The notes below the pieces were generated by a model that had not been told where the DNA came from, ran no database searches, and worked only from the letters and a program-made list of their open reading frames with translations. The translations under genes were made by a program, and so were the position numbers. Below are positions 42,063 through 49,883 of a stretch of 64,000 nt of DNA, in pieces; the stretch's first letter is position 1; the number at the start of each line of letters is the position of its first letter. This DNA is from a virus: positions 62,001 through 126,000 of IMG/VR virus record IMGVR_UViG_3300033997_000136; one strand, 5' to 3'.

Positions 42063-42577
42063 GAACAGTTTCAATTAAATGGGGTGGAAATATGGATGCT
42101 AATCAAGTTCATCCGTCAGGGTTATTAACTGAAGAACAAAAGGATAAGTTAAACGAACTAATGACATATGGCGTACCTTCATTGGTAAGTTATGCAGGTG
42201 TGTTCTTTGCAGTAATGGATGAAGGTGAAGTGGAGGAGGAAGTAGTTACGTTTCCACTAGAGATGCTTTCTGGTACAACTGAAGCATTTACTCGTGTGTT
42301 ACGTGTTATCACACCACATGTCGATGACCGAATTCCTGCGGGTGGTATTTCTATTAACGTTGTTGTATCTATAGACGGTATCTCTGAAGCCAGCGTATTT
42401 GATTTATGGTACGTGGGTCGTCAACTGATGATACCTCAGCGAGTATTGACTGAAGTTCAAAATCACATGTACGCAAGCGCGAATGCGCTGGATGAACAAC
42501 TGATTCAACAATTGTTAACCTCGGATTATAAAACAATTATTGGTGATAGTAATCCGTTTATTCACGTAAAGCTGTAA
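42059..42577 (+). CDS. Hypothetical protein
   Basis: This 172-residue acidic protein starts at GTG 42059 (AAAAGGA 8 bases upstream, ATGA-type overlap with the previous gene) or at ATG 42092. It begins MRTVSIKWGGNMDANQVHPSG. The body is beta-rich in the middle (ISINVVVSIDGISEASVF). It is the last gene of the unit before the terminator at 42590. Function is unknown. Confidence 0.62.
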   Translation: MRTVSIKWGGNMDANQVHPSGLLTEEQKDKLNELMTYGVPSLVSYAGVFFAVMDEGEVEEEVVTFPLEMLSGTTEAFTRVLRVITPHVDDRIPAGGISINVVVSIDGISEASVFDLWYVGRQLMIPQRVLTEVQNHMYASANALDEQLIQQLLTSDYKTIIGDSNPFIHVKL

Positions 42578-42589
42578 CTACGCTACAAC

Positions 42590-42613
42590 AAGGGAAGAAA
42601 TGTCTCTTCCCTT
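42590..42613 (+). terminator. Rho-independent terminator
   Basis: AAGGGAAGA/TCTTCCCTT with a six-base loop is followed by TACTCTCTAT. The U tract is weak, so read-through into the next gene is possible. Confidence 0.65.
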
Positions 42614-42635
42614 TACTCTCTATAAGGAGAACCTT

Positions 42636-43886
42636 ATGTCAGATTCTAAAAAACCGCCAGTTAAAATCAATTTACCACAACCTGAAGTCACTACGTTAAA
42701 TGCATATCGTCCTAATCCAGTGCGTGACAATGCAGATAATGAATTGCGGTCTGAATTGTACAGTCGCTTCTTATTGCCTGGTGAGACGTTAGAAGAATGT
42801 GAAGCACGCATGAATAAAGATTTGCGTGAATCGCGTAAAGCATCCCTACGCTTACTTTCGGAAAAAAGTGGGATGGTCAAGCCGGGTGTCTTCAGAAAGC
42901 GAAAAGTCAAAGAACGGTCACAAGTTGCAGGTAGTGTAACAATGAAGTTCTTACTGGACAATGGGTTTACTCAGGAGAAACCATTAAACATTGTACTGTC
43001 AAGAATAGACCAAGTTGTAGCACAAGGTCGGTTACACATCATTGTTTCACCTACTGCTAAAGATGGATACAGAACAGTAGTCACTCGTTCTGAACCATGT
43101 CTAGTTGATACATTTGGTGTTTATTTTATTTTGATGCCTGTAAATGTGGAAAATGATAGCGTAAGCTGTCAACAGTCTAACGTTTTGGATGACTTGGTTC
43201 GCAGTCACACTGTACCTGAAGACCAAGCATTTGACGTGATAGTTATACCAATGCACTTACCACTACGTGCTTATAAATCATTAAGTGGTCCAAACAAAGA
43301 TATGGATAACTGGGTGCAAGAAATGGATGCGCTTATTGAACAAGATGTATTATCTCGCGCACGACATTGTTCTGCATGGGAAGAGGTTCGAAACAAACCA
43401 AACTACCCAGAAGAGTTACAGGACAGTGTTAGTCTGGCTAGTGATGACTTTGTTGAAGGGATGGAAATCGTGGGACAACCTACCAATAGAGATTTGTTGT
43501 TTGGTTCACAAGCAGATAAAATGTACGTACCCGAGTTGGTGGAACGTATAAAAGAATCTTGCAAAGACAAACCGGTTGTTGTAGTTACACCACGTCGCCC
43601 AAGATTTCCTTCGTTCTTTGCAGGAAATGTTGCAATGGATAGCGAAGCGGATGTTGTATTCTCCATAAGCAACACTGTGTTTAGTGGTGATACGCATTTA
43701 GCGATACATCAACCTAAGAAACGTCCAGAAGGTATCTCTGGTGTTCAATTAAAACAAACACCTAAACGTGTGTTTGTGCAATTAGGAAATGGTGCTGTGT
43801 ATTTTGCAGCAAATCATCAACATGCTGAAGAGGTACATCGCGTCATTATTGATGCAGTTAAGCCTATTCGAAACAGTAAGTCGTAG
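42636..43886 (+). CDS. Hypothetical protein with C-terminal HQHAE motif
   Basis: This 416-residue protein starts at ATG 42636 with AAGGAGAA upstream; an in-frame start at 42600 lies in the terminator. The first 110 residues are charged and likely partly disordered (DLRESRKASLRLLSEKSG, FRKRKVKERSQ). The end carries VFVQLGNGAVYFAANHQHAEEVHRV, a motif shared by the proteins at 43899 and 44778. The function of the motif is unknown; it is a possible small beta-hairpin plus helix domain. Confidence 0.7.
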   Translation: MSDSKKPPVKINLPQPEVTTLNAYRPNPVRDNADNELRSELYSRFLLPGETLEECEARMNKDLRESRKASLRLLSEKSGMVKPGVFRKRKVKERSQVAGSVTMKFLLDNGFTQEKPLNIVLSRIDQVVAQGRLHIIVSPTAKDGYRTVVTRSEPCLVDTFGVYFILMPVNVENDSVSCQQSNVLDDLVRSHTVPEDQAFDVIVIPMHLPLRAYKSLSGPNKDMDNWVQEMDALIEQDVLSRARHCSAWEEVRNKPNYPEELQDSVSLASDDFVEGMEIVGQPTNRDLLFGSQADKMYVPELVERIKESCKDKPVVVVTPRRPRFPSFFAGNVAMDSEADVVFSISNTVFSGDTHLAIHQPKKRPEGISGVQLKQTPKRVFVQLGNGAVYFAANHQHAEEVHRVIIDAVKPIRNSKS

Positions 43887-43898
43887 GAGAACATTCTC

Positions 43899-44135
43899 AT
43901 GAATGAAGTTACTAAGTTTTTAGAACAACAAGTAGAAGCACGGCGCAAAGCAAAGAAACAACTGCTTCAACAACCTAAGTGTAGTGTTATCACGATTCAA
44001 AACGATACACGTCCTTGGAAAGCGTGGGGTGAAGATATTTCAGCTAACGTGGTCTCTATTTTGGGTGATGGTACGATTCGTCGTTACACGTCTCACCAAT
44101 CAGCAGAGATAGGGAATAAACTGAGCAGACAATAA
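43899..44135 (+). CDS. Small protein with HQSAE motif
   Basis: This 78-residue protein has a basic N-terminal coiled coil (KFLEQQVEARRKAKKQLLQQ) followed by ANVVSILGDGTIRRYTSHQSAEIGNKL (residues 49-75). This ending matches the C-termini of the 42636 and 44778 proteins. TAGGAGAA lies upstream. Its stop codon lies in the loop of a hairpin at 44123-44144. It looks like a minimal form of the HQ[HS]AE domain. Confidence 0.65.
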   Translation: MNEVTKFLEQQVEARRKAKKQLLQQPKCSVITIQNDTRPWKAWGEDISANVVSILGDGTIRRYTSHQSAEIGNKLSRQ

Positions 44136-44144
44136 CGTCTGCTC
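44123..44144 (+). terminator. Hairpin over a stop codon
   Basis: GAGCAGAC/GTCTGCTC encloses AATAAC with the TAA stop. GATTATTGT follows, a poor U tract, so termination may be partial. Confidence 0.55.
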
Positions 44145-44164
44145 GATTATTGTGAGGATGTCGT

Positions 44165-44503
44165 ATGTTTAAAAAGTGGAATGAACGCCGTAAACTCTGT
44201 AAGTTAGTTGAGATGTATAATGCAAGACTACCTTCAGGTCGTCGTGCTCCTGAACTGGTGCTAAAAACAGTGAATGAAAATACGCTTACAGGAACTTCGA
44301 TGTTTAGTATTGATGTCGTCAATTTCATTCAGAAAGCATTACATAATGCGCAGGTCACAAACACAGTGACTGAAGCACACATTGCACTAGAGAAACAAAC
44401 AAAGCGTTGGTTCTTTAGACCTGCAGCGGATGCTGGACATTGGAATGTATTTATTTATCATTTCAAATACCACGTTGTTGAACTGTTTGTTAGCTTAGAC
44501 TAA
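44165..44503 (+). CDS. Hypothetical protein
   Basis: This 112-residue soluble, basic N-terminal protein begins MFKKWNERRKLCKLVEMY. Its C-terminal part has aromatic strands (RWFFRP, HWNVFIYHFKYHVVELFV). GTGAGGATG lies upstream. It lies in the HQ[HS]AE neighbourhood but lacks the motif. Function is unknown. Confidence 0.62.
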   Translation: MFKKWNERRKLCKLVEMYNARLPSGRRAPELVLKTVNENTLTGTSMFSIDVVNFIQKALHNAQVTNTVTEAHIALEKQTKRWFFRPAADAGHWNVFIYHFKYHVVELFVSLD

Positions 44504-44512
44504 GGAGGTGAT

Positions 44513-44785
44513 GTGGACAGTGCATTTAAAATAAAACTTCAACAGATAATCGGTTCTAACGCTCGTTTGAGTATTGTAACTGATTCTGTAGGTTCTGTGA
44601 AAGTAACTGTGAAGCGAAAGCTTAAACAGTTACCTAAAACACAAATGGTAGAAAAGGTTTTAACTGAAGCCAATCCGTGGTTTGATGGTGATGTGTTAAA
44701 CACATTAAAGTTTCAAGACGCGTACGTATTTACCGTCCCTAGTTTATTAATTCAACAATCTGTAGGAGTAGATTATCGTGGTTAA
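44513..44785 (+). CDS. Small protein with a consensus ribosome site
   Basis: This 90-residue protein starts at GTG 44513, immediately after TAAGGAGGTGAT, a full match to the Shine-Dalgarno consensus, although the gap to the GTG is very short. Alternative in-frame starts are not better placed. The protein is basic with beta strands (RLSIVTDSVGSVKVTVKRKL). It overlaps the next gene by 8 bases. No family is recognised. Confidence 0.62.
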   Translation: MDSAFKIKLQQIIGSNARLSIVTDSVGSVKVTVKRKLKQLPKTQMVEKVLTEANPWFDGDVLNTLKFQDAYVFTVPSLLIQQSVGVDYRG

Positions 44786-45257
44786 AATTCAAAACTCTGG
44801 TGTTTATGGTCAACACGTAACACCGCGTGGTATCACTGAAGAAATGGCTGATGAATTTAACAGTAAGGTTCTAAAGACATTTGGTTTACCGCAAACCATC
44901 CTTAAATCAAAGAACCACCCTGACATCATCAATCAAGCAGCACATGTTCATTATGTGCCTGACACTGAAGTTAATTATTCAAATTCAGTGGCTCGTTTGC
45001 AGGCTAAATTCTTGTTAACCAAAATCAAGAACTTTAATCCAGCAAATCCATCCTTTATGTTGTTAGCACAACGCGCTGGTCCTATCTGCGTTCGTTTAAG
45101 TTGTGGTATCACGTATCGTGTGTTTTCGCATCAACACGCAGAACGTTTACGGCGGTTGAACTACATACCTAATAAGAACGTGAATCAAGCTTCGCTTGAT
45201 GACATGATACTTTCATTGGGCGTTGATTTATTCAATCCACCCAATACCCCTTGTTAA
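44778..45257 (+). CDS. Protein with HQHAE motif
   Basis: This 159-residue protein starts at GTG 44778 with GTAGGAGTAG upstream. The motif GPICVRLSCGITYRVFSHQHAERLRRL (split across residues 101-127) matches the C-termini of 42636 and 43899. The N-terminal 90 residues are helical and basic. The three genes lie within 2.6 kb of each other, which suggests duplication in place. Function is unknown. Confidence 0.65.
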   Translation: MVKIQNSGVYGQHVTPRGITEEMADEFNSKVLKTFGLPQTILKSKNHPDIINQAAHVHYVPDTEVNYSNSVARLQAKFLLTKIKNFNPANPSFMLLAQRAGPICVRLSCGITYRVFSHQHAERLRRLNYIPNKNVNQASLDDMILSLGVDLFNPPNTPC

Positions 45258-45272
45258 CTGGAGATAAATAAG

Positions 45273-45857
45273 ATGGATAACGTGTTTTTGTTTGGTACTT
45301 TATTGATAGTTGGATTTGTAATTGGTGTAGCGACTGGCTTGCCTCTTGTGTACAAATACATTCAACATAAGCAAGGTATCGCAGGTACTGAAGAGGAAGT
45401 GATTACTGTGGAAAAGTTTGAAGCAGAACCTGTTGTCGATGCTGGTTTTGAAGTAGAACTTAAAACCATTGGTCCACTTTTTGTTAAGCTGTGGAAGTGC
45501 ATTGTACAAAAAGAAGCCATGTTAGGTTCAAAGTTAGAGAAGCACTATCGACGTTTTGTTGTGCGAGGTGTTGAACTTAACGAACATCCAAAAGATGATA
45601 AATACAATTGCACTTCATGTACTGAAGCGTTTGCGATGGATTATCTTTCAGAACAATCGTTGATACTTCATGCGATGCCTCTTGACTATTGTGAAGATTT
45701 CTTAAAGTACGTCACCAGAGATGTGTTTGAACGATTGGGTATTGACCGGACTATGTATCCTAGTCGCTGGTTTATCTTAAGCTACAAAGACATTGATACA
45801 CGTATTGTGGGTGTACGGATGCGCACAGCGAATGTGTGTATTGACTACATAGCGTGA
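45273..45857 (+). CDS. N-terminally membrane-anchored protein
   Basis: This 194-residue protein has one membrane segment at about residues 3-27 (VFLFGTLLIVGFVIGVATGLPLV) and then a 165-residue body, probably cytosolic as in the 24058, 41394 and 47601 proteins. A CTSCTEAF stretch near residue 110 is a possible metal or disulfide site. CTGGAGAT lies upstream. Function is unknown. Confidence 0.65.
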   Translation: MDNVFLFGTLLIVGFVIGVATGLPLVYKYIQHKQGIAGTEEEVITVEKFEAEPVVDAGFEVELKTIGPLFVKLWKCIVQKEAMLGSKLEKHYRRFVVRGVELNEHPKDDKYNCTSCTEAFAMDYLSEQSLILHAMPLDYCEDFLKYVTRDVFERLGIDRTMYPSRWFILSYKDIDTRIVGVRMRTANVCIDYIA

Positions 45858-45864
45858 GGTCAGT

Positions 45865-46479
45865 ATGTCAGCATCAGTGACAAGTCACTTCACGTACCAC
45901 AGCCTCGAAAAGGTCAAAGTGCGAACAGCGTTGACTGCGGAACAAGTGGCATGGATACTCCACTACAGACTTGCATTAAAGCTCGGTACAGATGTAGGTA
46001 CTGTAAAGATGCGTTTTCTATTATGGTCACCGGTTGATAATGACTACTTTGTGATTTTACAAGACACCTTAAACGGTGATGTGATTACGCTGTTACCTAT
46101 CGAGTACCATGAAAATCTAGCGTATAAAATTGACGATGTTAAACGCGAATACGCAAAGCGGTTACTTCCGTCAATGGAAGTGTTAGATTATTGGATGTTA
46201 ACGCAGGAGCAACAAAGTAAGCCTAGTAACTTCTTTGTAAATGTCTTGTACACCAATAGTGAAGGGTTAGCTAAAGCAAAACAATTGTTTAGTTGTCCAA
46301 TCACTGACCAGTGTTCAACCATCGATGAGTTAATAAAACACGGCTTATCTAAAAAAGATGTAGAACGTGCTATCGCCTCACTTGAAATAGACCCTAGTTC
46401 AGTCACTGGTCTATCTGTTCGAATGGGTCGAAAAGGAAATCCACTGTATCAGCCACTGTCGGCAATACAAACCAAATAG
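45865..46479 (+). CDS. Hypothetical protein
   Basis: This 204-residue soluble protein begins MSASVTSHFTYHSLEKVKV after GTGAGG. It has an N-terminal alpha/beta part and a C-terminal helical region (TIDELIKHGLSKKDVERAIASLE) that looks like a small HTH or helical hairpin. No clear DNA-binding signature is present. Confidence 0.62.
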   Translation: MSASVTSHFTYHSLEKVKVRTALTAEQVAWILHYRLALKLGTDVGTVKMRFLLWSPVDNDYFVILQDTLNGDVITLLPIEYHENLAYKIDDVKREYAKRLLPSMEVLDYWMLTQEQQSKPSNFFVNVLYTNSEGLAKAKQLFSCPITDQCSTIDELIKHGLSKKDVERAIASLEIDPSSVTGLSVRMGRKGNPLYQPLSAIQTK

Positions 46480-46492
46480 AAGGTAAAACGTT

Positions 46493-46906
46493 ATGACTAT
46501 TTTAGAACAACTAATGATTATCCTTGCTCAACTGCCTGGACATAAAACTTTACCTATTTATAACAAAATAGGTGCTATTCATCAATCTACTGTCTATGTC
46601 CCAGATACAACAATTGGAACTGAAGTTTTACTTGTAACCGCATGTGTTGTGGGTGACGCCAGTGTGTTCTGGATTCATGATGTGAAAATGAAAACACCAA
46701 ACATGTTGTTAGGTATTGGTAAACGCGAAGACTTTTATACAGTCGTTAAAGCGTTTCCTTCACTAGGTCAAGTATTGATTCGAACGAATGACGAGATTGA
46801 AACAATACTTGCAGAACTTAGTAAAGTGTATCACTCTGGAATGACAACAAAAGTAGGTTTGACCACACAAAGTGTCACTGACGAATTTTTAGCTCTTTTT
46901 CAATAA
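46493..46906 (+). CDS. Hypothetical protein, paralogue of 40963-41397
   Basis: This 137-residue protein shares the LMIIL...pGhktLPiynkiGa.hqsTvYvpd.t.GT...V.a.VVGD pattern with the 40963 protein. The C-terminal half has diverged. AAGGTAAA lies upstream of the ATG. Function is unknown; the two copies lie in separate transcription units. Confidence 0.62.
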   Translation: MTILEQLMIILAQLPGHKTLPIYNKIGAIHQSTVYVPDTTIGTEVLLVTACVVGDASVFWIHDVKMKTPNMLLGIGKREDFYTVVKAFPSLGQVLIRTNDEIETILAELSKVYHSGMTTKVGLTTQSVTDEFLALFQ

Positions 46907-46917
46907 GGATAGTCGAT

Positions 46918-47517
46918 ATGTTAAATAAATTAAAACTACCTAGTTTTAAACTTTCCAACGGCAATACGCACGTTACGTTACACATGCCACTTATTCCAAA
47001 TACAGCCAATTGGGACGTAGATGGAGACATTGACTCAACAGATGGTCGTGCAGTGTACTACGACGACAAACAACAATCGTGGGTGAAAGTATACGGCGGT
47101 GAGTTGTTTAGTGAAACAGCTTTGAATGACCAGGCTGTAGTAAAATGGGTAGGTAACACAGAACCACGGATGTTAACCTTCAGCGACCGTTACAGTTGCT
47201 TATCTCCAGACAATGGTTTTATTACGTTAATTACGTGCGAAAATTCATCAGTTAATTTAAATCAATTAGAAGATGATTTAACGTACAAATACACGTTTCA
47301 TGATGCGTCTAAACATCTACTAAATCAACTTGAACGGAAGAATGTGCAATTTGGTTCTGGTGAGACTTTGCAAGAATCGGTGCAACATGCAGTCTACATG
47401 TATTCTGCAATCGCATTAAAGTACGTATTCCCGTTAAACTACACTGATGATTTGGTGTACATGTTCTTAAATGAATATGCGCAAAAACTAAACAGCGGTA
47501 TAGAGTCTGATGTTTGA
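46918..47517 (+). CDS. Hypothetical protein
   Basis: This 199-residue protein has a beta-rich N-terminal half (LNKLKLPSFKLSNGNTHVTL, GRAVYYDDKQQSWVKVYGGE) and a helical C-terminal half. AAGGATAG precedes the ATG. It ends before a spacer with two weak hairpins. No motif is recognised. Confidence 0.62.
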   Translation: MLNKLKLPSFKLSNGNTHVTLHMPLIPNTANWDVDGDIDSTDGRAVYYDDKQQSWVKVYGGELFSETALNDQAVVKWVGNTEPRMLTFSDRYSCLSPDNGFITLITCENSSVNLNQLEDDLTYKYTFHDASKHLLNQLERKNVQFGSGETLQESVQHAVYMYSAIALKYVFPLNYTDDLVYMFLNEYAQKLNSGIESDV

Positions 47518-47563
47518 ACTAGGGGTTTATACTCCTTAATCAATCCAAAGTAAATAACAACAT

Positions 47564-47587
47564 GGGGATGAGTATTTATTCATTCCC
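47564..47587 (+). promoter_or_regulatory. Hairpin just upstream of a ribosome site
   Basis: GGGGATGA/TCATTCCC (one G-U pair, eight-base loop) ends 3 bases before GGGAG, the ribosome site of the next gene. It could terminate upstream transcription in part or control access to that site. It also rules out an in-frame ATG at 47562 as the real start. Confidence 0.45.
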
Positions 47588-47600
47588 AAGGGAGTGTGTT

Positions 47601-48314
47601 ATGAATGGACAGGTGAATGAACTTGTTGTGGGAATCATAGGTGCTATTGTTGTTTTGTTTATGATTGTTGCTATTGTATCAATCATTCGACAAAGAGACG
47701 CAGCTAGTCGGATGGCGGTGTTGCATCAAGAGAAGCTGTTAAAGCAGAGATTGCGTAAAGAGGAACATCTTCGTTTTGAACCGTTTGTTCGTGATTTTAA
47801 CGAACGTATACGTAAACATCTCGATGGGATGGTGACTCAAAATGCGTTATCAGGATGGATTGAACCCCATCCTCGTTTCTTGTTGCTTGAAAAACATATT
47901 CCAATTGTAGATGTACTTAATAACGTTTACTACGGAGTGTGGAGTTCTTACTCTCTGAAGTGGTTCTCTACCGATTACATTGAAGATGCTAAATTGTTAG
48001 ACAATGAAAACTCATTACATACCTACGTTAATCAGGTTGTTTCTAGAGATAGGAACTCAGATGACCAATGGACAGTGGATAAGTGTGATGCTATTATTCT
48101 ACATTTAGCAAAACAATGCATACTCAAGTATCGTGTGTTAGACCCTTCCACTTACTTTAATGAGCTACAAGAAGCTGCAAGACGAACAACGCTGGATAAT
48201 CGTTACCCAGTTCAGGTTATCACTGGGCAGACGAAAGATGTCCCTTCTCAACACTACATACGTGGTATTGTGCTTCACCTCACCTATCACAAATTAGTGT
48301 TCTTAATTGACTAA
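47601..48314 (+). CDS. N-terminally membrane-anchored protein
   Basis: This 237-residue protein starts at ATG 47601 with GGGAG upstream. One membrane segment (about residues 7-29, LVVGIIGAIVVLFMIVAIVSII) is followed by a basic stretch (RQRDAASRM...KQRLRKEEHLR), placing the 200-residue body in the cytosol. The body starts with a helix FVRDFNERIRKHLDGM. The layout is the same as 24058, 41394 and 45273. Role unknown. Confidence 0.68.
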   Translation: MNGQVNELVVGIIGAIVVLFMIVAIVSIIRQRDAASRMAVLHQEKLLKQRLRKEEHLRFEPFVRDFNERIRKHLDGMVTQNALSGWIEPHPRFLLLEKHIPIVDVLNNVYYGVWSSYSLKWFSTDYIEDAKLLDNENSLHTYVNQVVSRDRNSDDQWTVDKCDAIILHLAKQCILKYRVLDPSTYFNELQEAARRTTLDNRYPVQVITGQTKDVPSQHYIRGIVLHLTYHKLVFLID

Positions 48315-48332
48315 GGTATATTTGGAGTTTTT

Positions 48333-48953
48333 ATGGCACTCTATTCTGAAACAAAACCAGCGGTTGTTATTCTGAAAGACTACAGTCGCTTACCCGTAGT
48401 AGCAAAGTACGTTGCGTTTCTTGCTGTTGACGATGTATATATGTTAGTTGCCACGCAGGAAGTTGCACATGGGGATGTGGTTACACAGCTTTATCACACA
48501 CCACCTGTGGATATGTCAGAAAACCATATCCCGTTGACGGTGACTGGTTTACTTCACCGGTATCAAGTGGAAGATGTCTTTTCAGATATTTTTCGCACTG
48601 ATAAGGTGGTGGATAAACGATTCTTTGCTAAAGTAGAACCTTACGTTAGTTTCTTTGGTTTACATCAATTCTTTAGTGATAGAGCCAGCCATGAGATAGA
48701 CGACGAAAAACCGTTGAGTGCTTTAATCCGCGAACGACAACGGGATGCTTTCTATCAACGTGACCAGTTGGGTGAGTTTAGCACGTATGAACCTGTAACA
48801 ACCAACACACATTTACATGACTTAGTAGTTCAGTTTGTTGAACAGAAACAACACATTGCGCTCACTATTCCTGTAAGTGAATTTAAGTCCTTTAAACCAA
48901 CTGTAGCTGGATGGGTGTATTGGCATACAGGACATGCAACAGAAGACGAATAA
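48333..48953 (+). CDS. Hypothetical protein
   Basis: This 206-residue soluble protein begins MALYSETKPAVVILKDYSRL, with beta strands in the first 60 residues and a charged helical centre. TTGGAG lies upstream. It is the last gene of its unit and is closed by the AATT-loop terminator at 48956. Function is unknown. Confidence 0.65.
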   Translation: MALYSETKPAVVILKDYSRLPVVAKYVAFLAVDDVYMLVATQEVAHGDVVTQLYHTPPVDMSENHIPLTVTGLLHRYQVEDVFSDIFRTDKVVDKRFFAKVEPYVSFFGLHQFFSDRASHEIDDEKPLSALIRERQRDAFYQRDQLGEFSTYEPVTTNTHLHDLVVQFVEQKQHIALTIPVSEFKSFKPTVAGWVYWHTGHATEDE

Positions 48954-48955
48954 GA

Positions 48956-48975
48956 GGAAGGGCAATTGCCCTTCC
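48956..48975 (+). terminator. Rho-independent terminator (AATT loop)
   Basis: GGAAGGGC/GCCCTTCC with loop AATT is followed by CTTTATTTTTT. Confidence 0.9.
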
Positions 48976-48997
48976 CTTTATTTTTTGTCTTTTTTTC

Positions 48998-49010
48998 AAA
49001 CATACATTAT
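48998..49010 (+). promoter_or_regulatory. Candidate phage promoter
   Basis: AAACATACATTAT is identical to 14149-14161 and follows the terminator's T tract. The ATG at 49050 is 40 bases downstream. Confidence 0.55.
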
Positions 49011-49049
49011 ACTCATGACACGATTGAATAAAAACAAAAGGAGGTTATC

Positions 49050-49301
49050 ATGTCAATTCTATTTATTAAAGTTCTTTACGTTTTACTATTAAATACAACG
49101 GCAAGTTACTTTGTTAAGAAAGGTCTTTTAAAAGCAAATAAGACAGAGGTGGTGTGTATTTCATTTTCACGTATTTATCTTACGACTGAAAAGAAAGCAC
49201 TTGGGTATTTACCTCCTCATGCGATTCGTTTTGTAAAACACAAACAAGAGATTCGTATCTATCCTCATTTACTTTTAAAAGGGTTTTCTCTTATTAAATA
49301 A
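49050..49301 (+). CDS. Small basic protein, possibly membrane-associated
   Basis: This 83-residue protein has a strong ribosome site (AAAGGAGG) and is first after a candidate promoter. The first 20 residues are hydrophobic (ILFIKVLYVLLLNTTASYF), and the rest is rich in Lys. It may be a membrane-anchored peptide. No family is recognised. Confidence 0.6.
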   Translation: MSILFIKVLYVLLLNTTASYFVKKGLLKANKTEVVCISFSRIYLTTEKKALGYLPPHAIRFVKHKQEIRIYPHLLLKGFSLIK

Positions 49302-49320
49302 TCAAAAGAAGGAACATCAC

Positions 49321-49821
49321 ATGTCAACAAATAAATCAACACAATACACGATACCACCTGAGCTTATCGCTCAGTTTGGTACAGATACAGTTCGAGACCA
49401 CATGGCTCGCTCTTTAGGAAGACCTCCATCAAGTGATGAGTTATTGGCTGCTGTAAAGATGAAAGATGCGTATGCTTTTCCTAAAGACATTTTCTACGCG
49501 TATGAACATGCTCAACATTACTTAAGTCAAGACCGACGTCTTGCACTAGGGTTAGATTCGAATAAACAATACTTTGTTCGCATACAACCACCTGCTGATA
49601 ATTCAGCAGGTATTTTTCCACCCAACGAACTTAGACAACGTTTGTCATCTATTTATGAACAATATGTTGAATACAACATACCTAAAGCAGGACCCTACGG
49701 TAGTCATGTTGTTCATCGAAGTTGGGGTATGTTATCTTTGGTCGCAAAAGCTGTTAATAAAGCATTAAAGCTTACATGCAGTGGTCAATTTGGCGCACCC
49801 ACGCCATATATTCGAAACTAA
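49321..49821 (+). CDS. Hypothetical protein
   Basis: This 166-residue soluble protein begins MSTNKSTQYTIPPELIAQFG. Helical segments alternate with Pro-rich loops (SLGRPPSSDELLAA, IQPPADNSAGIFPPNE). GAAGGAAC lies upstream. It precedes a weak GGGTAG/CTACCC hairpin at 49831-49859. Function is unknown. Confidence 0.62.
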   Translation: MSTNKSTQYTIPPELIAQFGTDTVRDHMARSLGRPPSSDELLAAVKMKDAYAFPKDIFYAYEHAQHYLSQDRRLALGLDSNKQYFVRIQPPADNSAGIFPPNELRQRLSSIYEQYVEYNIPKAGPYGSHVVHRSWGMLSLVAKAVNKALKLTCSGQFGAPTPYIRN

Positions 49822-49830
49822 AAACATACA

Positions 49831-49859
49831 GGGTAGGTACTTTTTATAGTCAACTACCC
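49831..49859 (+). terminator. Weak terminator-like hairpin
   Basis: GGGTAG pairs with CTACCC over a 17-base AT-rich loop and is followed by CTTTTCTTTAT. Confidence 0.5.
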
Positions 49860-49883
49860 CTTTTCTTTATAAGGATTATAACG

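Noticed and set aside
43285-43697. Alternative frames inside 42636-43886
   Set aside because: They are shadows of the coding frame; no ribosome site and atypical composition.
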